Origin: an uncultured Pirellulaceae bacterium
GTDB lineage: Bacteria; Planctomycetota; Planctomycetia; Pirellulales; Pirellulaceae
Direction of reading: 5' to 3'
NCBI GenBank assembly: GCA_947259675.1
Contig: CAMYNE010000076.1
Location: forward strand, 1-7,816
DNA: 7,816 nt
In this document: piece after piece, positions 1 through 5,453 of the stretch
Layout: each line of letters starts with the position of its first letter
Position numbering within the stretch: the first letter of the stretch is position 1
Position numbers and translations under genes: made by a program
The notes under the pieces: generated by a model
The model's input: the letters and a program-made list of their open reading frames with translations, nothing else
Database searches by the model: none
What the model was told of the DNA's origin: nothing

Positions 1-854
1 TCGAGTCGCGCGGCCAGCTGGTCGTAGTTCGCGTCAGCGATCAACAGAGAATCGTGTAGTTCCCTGGCGAACGTTTGGACGACTGCGGAATCGGAATCCT
101 GGTATCTATCATACATTTCGCCAATCAGCCGGCGTCCGCTGTCCGTGTCATCGAACATCAGGCGTTTGATCAGGACGCGAACGTTGTCCATTACGTAGGC
201 ATCATCTTTGAAATTCTCAATAACCAAAACAATGGAATCGTGTAACAGTTCAAGTTGTTGGCTGCTCTTTTGTTTGGCGTATTCGAAAACGTGAAGTTTT
301 GCCAATCCAAGCTGTGCCGCACGGCGAATCCTGTCATTTTCATCATCGACAAACGCCGCCGCAGCCTCTCGGAGAAGTTTCGCGGCAATTGGAAGCTTCA
401 TTTCCTGGAGAAAGTCGAGTCCATAAAACAAAGAGGCGGCATCGAGTCTTGACTCGATTGCCAGTTCGCGCTGAGTGGGATCGCAGTCCAGTTCCAACAA
501 TCGATTCGCAATAGCGATCCGTTTTTCCAAATAGTCGAATTTGGTTGGCAGACTGGCTTGCCTGGGCCAGCTGTCCAGCACTTTGAGTAATTTGACGGCG
601 TCATCAGCGGTTCCGTCGGTAATAACCTTTTCGAAATCGGAGATTCCTAGGGGAAGTTTGCTTTCTGCCAAAACAGCAAAGTTGGCGTGATCTTCGACAT
701 CATTCGGGCGAAATCCGGCGTAGGCGATGCTGATCAGTAGCAAGGATGAGACCATTCCTGCGACGAAGGAAAAAAAGTTAACGGTATCAGTAGACTGAAT
801 CGACTTTTTCTTCAGCAGTTTGTGTGTTTTTTTTGATTTTCGACGTTTGCCCAT
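1..854 (-). CDS. Hypothetical single-pass membrane protein, C-terminus cut off by the window edge
   Basis: An open frame runs from ATG at 854 through 284 codons to the left edge with no stop, so the C-terminal end is missing. The first ~18 residues are very basic (MGKRRKSKKT at the start, then KKK). Residues ~27-46 form one hydrophobic segment (FFSFVAGMVSSLLLISIAYA). The positive-inside rule predicts a cytoplasmic N-terminus and an exported body. The rest looks almost wholly alpha-helical, with alanine/leucine-rich stretches (e.g. LREAAAAF near 161-168) suggestive of a TPR- or HEAT-like solenoid, but I see no clear repeat consensus or catalytic motif. There is no convincing Shine-Dalgarno; a candidate promoter lies just upstream. 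It lies 88 nt downstream of the DUF1844 gene on the same strand, so it may be the last gene of the pyrG unit or start from its own promoter. I do not recognise the family. The reading frame is well supported, the function is unknown. Confidence 0.8.
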   Translation of the reverse strand, partial: MGKRRKSKKTHKLLKKKSIQSTDTVNFFSFVAGMVSSLLLISIAYAGFRPNDVEDHANFAVLAESKLPLGISDFEKVITDGTADDAVKLLKVLDSWPRQASLPTKFDYLEKRIAIANRLLELDCDPTQRELAIESRLDAASLFYGLDFLQEMKLPIAAKLLREAAAAFVDDENDRIRRAAQLGLAKLHVFEYAKQKSSQQLELLHDSIVLVIENFKDDAYVMDNVRVLIKRLMFDDTDSGRRLIGEMYDRYQDSDSAVVQTFARELHDSLLIADANYDQLAARL

Positions 855-874
855 AAATTTGATCTTTGTTTTCA

Positions 875-903
875 GATATTCGAAGCGCCCTGATTCGTGT
901 CAA
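875..903 (-). promoter_or_regulatory. Candidate sigma70-like promoter for the left-edge membrane protein
   Basis: On the minus strand a perfect TTGACA (898-903) is followed after exactly 17 nt by AATATC (875-880), which matches TATAAT at only three of six positions. The predicted start near 868 would give a leader of about 14 nt before the ATG at 854. The -35 and spacing are good, the -10 is poor, and planctomycete promoters are not well defined, so this is tentative. Confidence 0.3.
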
Positions 904-942
904 AACCAAGTTGCCTGCTATACCTTTCATGCTAGTCGCAGA

Positions 943-1377
943 TCAGGGCAATTCAATAGTAGAGCTTTTCTCGGGCGCCTTTAAGTCAGGATCGGGTTCG
1001 CTGTTTTTGGAAGCGACAAACGCCATTCTCAACTGGTGCAATGTTTCCGTTAATAGGGATTGTTCATCGTCCGTGAGGTTGCCCTTGGTTTTTTCTTCAA
1101 GCACTCCCAGCGTGTCGATGAAATGCTTGGCCATGTCGCGATTTACGTTGGGCTTGCCCGTCATCGGATCGTTCAAAAAACCAAGAGCAGACAGGGCTTG
1201 AGTGGAAATCGTGCTGACCAGAATAACGAACGATGCCGGCGGCAGCTGATGCGTCGGATCGGATGCTTCCGGTTCTGTCGTTTTTTCAGCTTCCTCTTGG
1301 GCAAGCTGTGCTTTTTCCTGTTCAACCTGACTTTTCCAATCATCGTCAACGATAATTTTTGGTTCGTCATCAGACAT
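943..1377 (-). CDS. DUF1844 domain protein
   Basis: This 144-residue protein has an acidic, glutamate-rich N-terminal half (residues 1-45, with the family-typical opening DDDWKSQVEQEKAQLAQEE at 11-29) and a compact helical DUF1844 core at about 46-122. The core shows the family signatures PPASFVILVSTISTQAL (46-62), ALGFLNDPMTGKP (64-76), AKHFIDTLGVLEEKTKGNLT (83-102) and the closing LHQLRMAFV. The length is normal for the family. It has no signal peptide, no obvious catalytic residues and no cysteines, so it is probably a small cytoplasmic protein; its biochemical role is not known. The start is supported by GAGG at 1384-1387, six nt before the ATG. It begins 23 nt after the pyrG stop, so co-transcription with pyrG is likely. 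Family assignment is strong, function is open. Confidence 0.9.
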   Translation of the reverse strand: MSDDEPKIIVDDDWKSQVEQEKAQLAQEEAEKTTEPEASDPTHQLPPASFVILVSTISTQALSALGFLNDPMTGKPNVNRDMAKHFIDTLGVLEEKTKGNLTDDEQSLLTETLHQLRMAFVASKNSEPDPDLKAPEKSSTIELP

Positions 1378-1400
1378 GTTCTGCCTCGAGTGGGTTTAGG

Positions 1401-3047
1401 TTATCGATTCGAAATATCAGTTGTCGATTCAGCTGAATAACTTTCCCGGCTGGAACGACGCACCGCCGCTTGAACAAAACCGGAAAACAACGGATGCGCG
1501 GCTGTTGGTTTTGACTTGAATTCTGGATGGAATTGTACGGCTACAAAAAATGGATGGTTGGCAACTTCGATTATTTCGACGAGCGAGTCGTTTTCGCTGG
1601 TTGCGGCGACTACCAAACCGTGGGCGTCAAACTGCTGTTGATAAACATTATTGAATTCGTAACGGTGACGGTGACGTTCGGAAATCTCCTGCTGCCCGTA
1701 ACACTCCAACGCCCGCGTGCCGAGTCTGACCTGGGACTGCTGAGACCCGAGGCGCATCGTGCCCCCTTTGTCGGTAATGTTTTGCTGTTCATCAAGCAGA
1801 CAAATAACGGGATGGGGCGTGTCCTTGTCAAACTCAGTCGAGTTGGCGGCTTCAAGTCCGACGACATTCCGAGCAAACTCGATGACTGCGCATTGCATGC
1901 CCAGGCAGATTCCCAGAAACGGAATATTCCTTTTTCGTGCCCAGCGAATGGCGTCGACCTTTCCTTCGGTGCCACGCTCTCCGAATCCTCCCGGGACGAG
2001 GATTCCATCGAAGCCTGCAAGCAATCGCTCGGGTCCTTCGCGCTCGATTTCCTCACTTTGAATTCGCCCGATTCGAATTTGAGAATGATGCTCCATTCCC
2101 GCGTGATCGATGGCTTCATAAATGGATTTGTAAGCGTCTTTATGTTCGGCATATTTGCCGACGACCGCGATGCTGATTTCGGTTTCCGGGTTTCTGAGCC
2201 GGTGGATCAAGTCTCGCCAGTCATCCAGCTCAAGGGTGCTGGTGTTCAGACCCAGTTTTTTGACGATCAAGCTATCGAGTCCATGCTCAACCAGGCTGAG
2301 CGGGACTTCGTAGATCGAAAAATCTTTGTCACGTTCTTCAATTACTGAGTCGACGGGGACGTTGCAAAACAGAGCGATCTTTTCTTTTTCGGGATTCGGA
2401 AGCTCTCGTTCGGTTCGGCAAATCAGAATGTCCGGTTGAATACCAATCTGGCGCAGCTGACCAACGGAGTGTTGAGTCGGCTTTGTCTTGAGCTCACCGG
2501 CAACTTTGAGAAACGGTACCAATGTGAGGTGAATATAAAGGCAATTTTCTTTTCCGGCATCAAGCGAGAATTGCCGGATCGCCTCAAGGAACGGCTGGCT
2601 TTCAATGTCGCCGACCGTTCCACCGATCTCGGTGATGACGACGTCAACGTCGTCACTGCCAAGTTGTTGGATACAGTTTTTGATTTCGTTGGTAATGTGC
2701 GGAATGACTTGAACGGTTTTGCCGAGAAATTCGCCCCGACGCTCTTTTTCAATGACGCGGAGATAAATCTGGCCGGTAGTGTAGTTGCAGCGACGAGTCA
2801 AAGGACTGTTTGTAAATCGCTCATAGTGACCCAGATCGAGATCTGTTTCACTGCCGTCATCGAGGACATAGACTTCGCCATGCTGGTAGGGACTCATGGT
2901 TCCCGGATCGACGTTAATGTACGGATCCAGCTTTTGCATGCGAACTCGCAGCCCGCGTCGTTCAAGTAACATTCCAATCGAAGCACTCGTCAGTCCCTTG
3001 CCGAGAGAGCTTACAACACCGCCGGTTACGAAAATGTGTTTTGTCAT
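1401..3047 (-). CDS. pyrG: CTP synthase (glutamine-hydrolysing)
   Basis: This 548-residue enzyme converts UTP to CTP with ATP and glutamine, the last step of pyrimidine nucleotide synthesis, in the cytoplasm. The N-terminal synthetase domain (1 to ~270) has the P-loop GGVVSSLGKG (9-18, Lys17), the KLDPYINVDPGTMSPYQHGE block from residue 39, the Mg/ATP region DGSETDLDLGHYERF (64-78, Asp71) and EIGGTVGDIES (140-150). The C-terminal class I glutamine amidotransferase domain (~290-530) has the oxyanion loop PGGFGERG (352-359), the nucleophile Cys381 in GICLGMQ, and the His507/Glu509 pair in QFHPEF. All catalytic residues are present, and the length is typical (~545). A polar serine/arginine-rich tail follows about residue 530. 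The start fits the family N-terminus and has a strong AAGGAG eight nt upstream. The gene lies downstream of kdsB, a CTP consumer, and upstream of DUF1844. A terminator-like hairpin lies 66-101 nt before its start. Confidence 0.98.
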   Translation of the reverse strand: MTKHIFVTGGVVSSLGKGLTSASIGMLLERRGLRVRMQKLDPYINVDPGTMSPYQHGEVYVLDDGSETDLDLGHYERFTNSPLTRRCNYTTGQIYLRVIEKERRGEFLGKTVQVIPHITNEIKNCIQQLGSDDVDVVITEIGGTVGDIESQPFLEAIRQFSLDAGKENCLYIHLTLVPFLKVAGELKTKPTQHSVGQLRQIGIQPDILICRTERELPNPEKEKIALFCNVPVDSVIEERDKDFSIYEVPLSLVEHGLDSLIVKKLGLNTSTLELDDWRDLIHRLRNPETEISIAVVGKYAEHKDAYKSIYEAIDHAGMEHHSQIRIGRIQSEEIEREGPERLLAGFDGILVPGGFGERGTEGKVDAIRWARKRNIPFLGICLGMQCAVIEFARNVVGLEAANSTEFDKDTPHPVICLLDEQQNITDKGGTMRLGSQQSQVRLGTRALECYGQQEISERHRHRYEFNNVYQQQFDAHGLVVAATSENDSLVEIIEVANHPFFVAVQFHPEFKSKPTAAHPLFSGFVQAAVRRSSRESYSAESTTDISNR

Positions 3048-3055
3048 CTTTGAGT

Positions 3056-3061
3056 CTCCTT
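3056..3061 (-). promoter_or_regulatory. Strong ribosome binding site of pyrG
   Basis: The minus strand reads AAGGAG here, with eight nt to the pyrG ATG. It stands out because the other starts in the window have weak or no Shine-Dalgarno sequences. It fixes the pyrG start and suggests efficient independent translation. Confidence 0.8.
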
Positions 3062-3112
3062 CTCAAGCCACTGATCGGATCATGGCGGTGCGATTGCAAT
3101 CAAAAGGGCCAC

Positions 3113-3148
3113 AAAAAAATTAGCACAAATTCGTCACAGAATTTGCGC
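3113..3148 (-). terminator. Rho-independent-terminator-like hairpin upstream of pyrG
   Basis: The plus strand carries CAAATTC (3126-3132) and GAATTTG (3139-3145) as perfect 7-nt arms around a 6-nt loop, extended by GC/GC (3123-3124 with 3147-3148) after one mismatch. Read leftward, the stem is followed within three nt by seven T residues (3113-3119), which is terminator polarity for minus-strand transcription only. It lies 209 nt after the kdsB stop and 66 nt before the pyrG start. It may end kdsB transcription, or act as an attenuator in a pyrG leader. The stem is AT-rich, so strength is uncertain. Confidence 0.55.
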
Positions 3149-3235
3149 TCATGAATCGAGTGTTTAGGGCATCCACAACCCTGCCCGGCTTTGGCAAATG
3201 CCGATGCAACATTTTGACATTCTGCCGAAACCAAG

Positions 3236-3346
3236 CTAGTGGTCTGTCAATTTTGAATTGATCGTTAGTAGTCCCGCCTTCAGGCGGAATTTCCCGGCTA
3301 AAGCCGGTACTACGAACTGGTCAATTCAGGTCTGACGTTGCACTAG
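3236..3346. repeat. MITE/REP-like composite inverted repeat
   Basis: This 111-bp non-coding element has nested inverted symmetry. The ends are CTAGTG (3236-3241) and CACTAG (3341-3346). Inside are GAATTGA/TCAATTC (3255-3261 with 3321-3327), GTT/AAC (3264-3266 with 3315-3317) and GTAGT/ACTAC (3268-3272 with 3309-3313). The centre holds two GC-rich hairpins side by side: CCGCCT-TC-AGGCGG (3274-3287) and CCGGCT-AA-AGCCGG (3294-3307). GGTCTG also occurs twice in direct orientation (3241-3246 and 3329-3334). The whole could fold into a branched structure on either strand. It begins 10 nt after the kdsB stop, has no reading frame, and resembles small palindromic elements dispersed between genes. 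No second copy is seen in this window, so repetitive status is inferred. It may also help end kdsB transcription. Confidence 0.65.
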
Positions 3347-3356
3347 TTCAATAATA

Positions 3357-4103
3357 TCAATTCGACTGTCTTCTGACAAACGCAGCATAGTCTTCCGGAG
3401 TATCAATTCCGGCGGATCGATGTTCCACAATTCCAACCTGAATTGTGGTGCCTTCGTTAAGAATTCGCAATTGCTCCAGAGACTCGACCATTTCGATATT
3501 CGCCATCGGAAGGGATACAAACTGTTGCAGATATTTCGGGCGAAAAACGTAAAGCCCGATATGTTGGAAAAAGGTGGGCGGATCAGATTGAAGCAAATCG
3601 TCGCTCCATTCGCGAGCAAACGGTATCGGACTACGACTGAAATAAAGTGCCCGATGCGCTTGATCGAATACGACTTTAACGACCGAAGGATCAAAAACTG
3701 CAGCTTTTTCGCGCAAAGGCGTGGCTAACGTGGAAACCAGAGTTTCTGGCGTTCTCAACAGCGTGTTGATTGCGTGGTCGATCGTTTGACCGGAAAGTTC
3801 CGGCTCGTCACCCTGAACATTAACGATCACGTCAAATCCGTCCAAATCCTTTGCTACTTCGGCGACTCGACAAGTGCCACTCTTGTGGGCGGGGTCGGTC
3901 AAGCGGACTTTTCCGCCGAATCCACGAACGCAAGCGACAATTTCGTCGTCATCCGCCGCAACAATGACGGTGGACGCAAGTTTGCTTTGGCAGGCGGCTT
4001 CGTAGGTGTGCTGGATAAGCGGCTTGCCGGTTTCATTGAGCAACAGCTTACGAGGAAGTCGCGTCGACTTTAGGCGGGCCGGAATTACAATGGCGGTTTT
4101 CAA
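3357..4103 (-). CDS. kdsB: 3-deoxy-manno-octulosonate cytidylyltransferase (CMP-Kdo synthetase)
   Basis: This 248-residue cytoplasmic enzyme joins Kdo to CMP from CTP, activating Kdo for the LPS inner core; it implies a Kdo-containing outer membrane. The N-terminus MKTAIVIPARLKSTRLPRKL is the nucleotide-binding signature (IPAR at 7-10, STRLP at 13-17). Further family motifs are SGTCRVAEV (75-83), VNVQGDEPE (94-102, Asp99 as metal ligand), YFSRSPIPF (154-162), HIGLYVFR (181-188), ESLEQLRIL (207-215) and IDTPEDY (233-239, Asp234). Length is normal (~245-250). The start is a TTG: an in-frame TAA directly precedes it (4104-4106), so no upstream ATG is possible, and the first ten residues align with the family start. 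A weak GAG lies about seven nt upstream. The residue before the conserved Arg79 is Cys where E. coli KdsB has Glu, as I recall it. It follows the DUF3179 gene by 57 nt and precedes pyrG. Confidence 0.96.
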   Translation of the reverse strand: MKTAIVIPARLKSTRLPRKLLLNETGKPLIQHTYEAACQSKLASTVIVAADDDEIVACVRGFGGKVRLTDPAHKSGTCRVAEVAKDLDGFDVIVNVQGDEPELSGQTIDHAINTLLRTPETLVSTLATPLREKAAVFDPSVVKVVFDQAHRALYFSRSPIPFAREWSDDLLQSDPPTFFQHIGLYVFRPKYLQQFVSLPMANIEMVESLEQLRILNEGTTIQVGIVEHRSAGIDTPEDYAAFVRRQSN

Positions 4104-4160
4104 TTACCAACTCTGCAAGGAAAAGCTGCGAAACTCGATTTGTGGGGTGCGTTGTCCGCT

Positions 4161-5285
4161 TTAATCCGCAGACGAAATTGACGATTTGTTTTTCGACAAG
4201 GAGTCTGCGTTTTCGAGCATTGCCACGCGAGGCGTCCATTCTTCAGATCTCGGGTGAAATCTAGACCAAGTAGTCGAAAACGACGTAATGGCCGGTATCG
4301 CTTCCAGCGTTTCGCCCTTAAGATTTCCGTCGATCGCCACGCCCCGATTAAGGTCCCAGCTGGAACCGGTCTGTTTATCAACAAATGAGTCATTGGATCT
4401 TTCAAATTCCAATACCTCATCATTTACCTCGCGCAGATAACACCAGAAAGTGCCTGTGTTTTCGTCGAATCGAATGACCAGCGGCTTTCCTTCATGCGTA
4501 TCGTTGATGAGCGGCTGCTTTCTCAACGCTGCAAACGGATAGTGCTTTGCGACTCGGCGAATCACGATTCCAACCGAAAAATTAATCTGCATTTTTTCGA
4601 CGCGTTGATAATACTGCCGATCGTAATGAAAGTTCTCCTGAAACTCCTGAGGCCACAACATGACTGTCGACTGCGGATAAGTTTTTCTCCAGGTTTCGTA
4701 ATCTGTGAGTTGACTGGGGAGCTGCTTTAATTCTCGACCCTCATTCTCGCCCTCCATGCATCTGCCCATCAGCAGGCTCCAAACGCTCTCGGTCTGATCC
4801 TGCATCAACAAGCTATTCTTCCAGAACTTATCGGAAGCCTGAAAGATCAGCTCCTGATCGTCGAGGTGGCGGGAATAAACGATGCCATTATGACCGAGAT
4901 TACACCATGTCGCGGCGATCGCTTCGTCTCCCAAGTGATCGTTGACCACTTCACGTTGGACTCCGCACAGCATCTTGACTGGGTAAGCGCGGGCTTCGTC
5001 ATTGACGACGACGCCGAGAACCAGTTGATCCCCTTTAAGCGATTCGTTTGCCTTTTCAATGGAAACGATCGGGAATTCTGTGATGGGCGGAAGAGGTTCG
5101 TTATACAATTCCTGCGGATCGTAGATCAGAAGTTCCGCGTCATGCTGCGGCAGTGGGGTCTCAGGCGGAACAAAATACGAGAGAATTCTCTTGTCAGAAA
5201 ATACGACGACGCCAACGATCACGAAAAACCAGCTGACTAAAAGAGCAGTTTTCCATCTGGGGAATCTGTTATTGTTTGTTGTCAT
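4161..5285 (-). CDS. DUF3179 domain protein, membrane-anchored, two DUF3179-like halves
   Basis: Taken from ATG 5285 this is 374 residues. A single hydrophobic segment at about 12-29 (TALLVSWFFVIVGVVVF) after a basic stretch predicts an inner-membrane anchor with the body outside the cytoplasm. The body matches DUF3179: FPIVSIEKA (71-79), LGVVVNDEARAYPVKML (90-106), REVVNDHLG (111-119), TWCNLGHNG (126-134), DQTESVWSLLMGRCMEG (163-179) and LPSQLTDYETW (189-199). A second, weaker copy of the same pattern follows: VGIVI...AKHYPFAAL (238-254), LINDTHEGKPLVI (259-271), TGTFWCYLRE (277-286), DKQTGSSWDL (303-312) and AIPAITSFSTTW (329-340). In the first half the usual CPLC motif appears as CNLG, so one cysteine is missing. 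A TTG at 5315 would add ten residues but has no Shine-Dalgarno; I prefer the ATG. The function of the family is not known. It may be co-transcribed with kdsB (57-nt gap) and is divergent from sdhC. Confidence 0.85.
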   Translation of the reverse strand: MTTNNNRFPRWKTALLVSWFFVIVGVVVFSDKRILSYFVPPETPLPQHDAELLIYDPQELYNEPLPPITEFPIVSIEKANESLKGDQLVLGVVVNDEARAYPVKMLCGVQREVVNDHLGDEAIAATWCNLGHNGIVYSRHLDDQELIFQASDKFWKNSLLMQDQTESVWSLLMGRCMEGENEGRELKQLPSQLTDYETWRKTYPQSTVMLWPQEFQENFHYDRQYYQRVEKMQINFSVGIVIRRVAKHYPFAALRKQPLINDTHEGKPLVIRFDENTGTFWCYLREVNDEVLEFERSNDSFVDKQTGSSWDLNRGVAIDGNLKGETLEAIPAITSFSTTWSRFHPRSEEWTPRVAMLENADSLSKNKSSISSAD

Positions 5286-5309
5286 GTTCTCAAATCCGAT
5301 AGGATTACC

Positions 5310-5324
5310 TGACAATAATTGTCA
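5310..5324. promoter_or_regulatory. Perfect 7-1-7 palindrome, candidate Fur-family operator
   Basis: TGACAAT and ATTGTCA flank one central A, giving a perfect 15-bp palindrome in the divergent gap between the DUF3179 gene and sdhC. It differs from the 7-1-7 Fur box core TGATAAT-N-ATTATCA by one symmetric change per arm (T to C, A to G). On the minus strand its outer edge overlaps a perfect TTGACA (5320-5325), which could be the -35 of the DUF3179 gene, though only a weak -10 (TATCGG, 5296-5301) sits 18 nt downstream. The binding protein is not known from this window. Confidence 0.5.
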
Positions 5325-5384
5325 ACTTGATCGTTGTCCAACACCAGCCGTTTGCAGTTTAATGAACAGTTCCCTGATTGTGGT

Positions 5385-5412
5385 TTCGCAGTTAACAAAA
5401 AAACGTCATAAT
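5385..5412 (+). promoter_or_regulatory. Candidate promoter of the sdhCA operon
   Basis: TTCGCA (5385-5390, four of six matches to TTGACA) is followed after 16 nt by CATAAT (5407-5412, five of six matches to TATAAT). A start near 5419 would give a ~35-nt leader before the sdhC ATG. A second -10-like TATACT sits at 5424-5429 without a recognisable -35. Tentative. Confidence 0.35.
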
Positions 5413-5453
5413 CTTGCGGATTTTATACTGGGAATTGAGAATTCTAAAGAGTT

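Larger units (their letters stand above)
3048..3235 (-). other. pyrG upstream region with potential RNA secondary structure
   Basis: This part of the 309-nt gap between kdsB and pyrG has no plausible gene. Read toward pyrG, it first holds a possible stem closed by GCATC/GATGC (3203-3207 with 3169-3173), enclosing a small GGCA-AA-TGCC hairpin at 3193-3202. Next come the terminator-like hairpin and T run at 3148-3113, then about 65 nt to the pyrG start. No good promoter pair is visible, so it is unclear whether pyrG starts inside this region or is read through from kdsB. The outer stem is short and could be chance. Confidence 0.35.

Noticed and set aside
866..1440. Overlapping plus-strand frames opposite DUF1844
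   Set aside because: They are antisense to a well-supported DUF1844 gene, and their products show no domain.
1527..2348. A 273-codon plus-strand open frame
   Set aside because: It lies entirely antisense to pyrG, whose protein is fully conserved; the translated product has no recognisable family features and the frame is the usual shadow of a strongly coding strand.
2436..2969. A 177-codon plus-strand open frame
   Set aside because: Also antisense to the pyrG synthetase domain, with no ribosome site or family motif.
3245..3250. A perfect TTGACA on the minus strand at the edge of the repeat, as a possible pyrG promoter
   Set aside because: No -10-like hexamer lies at 16-18 nt; the nearest candidate (CAGAAT) is 20 nt away, so the promoter call is not supported.
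3326..3694. A 122-codon minus-strand frame in another phase over kdsB
   Set aside because: It overlaps the conserved kdsB coding region out of frame and runs into the intergenic repeat.
5286..5315. Extended N-terminus of the DUF3179 protein from a TTG at 5315
   Set aside because: There is no Shine-Dalgarno before the TTG, the added residues look like non-coding sequence, and the region overlaps the palindrome and its possible promoter; the ATG at 5285 directly precedes a normal membrane anchor.
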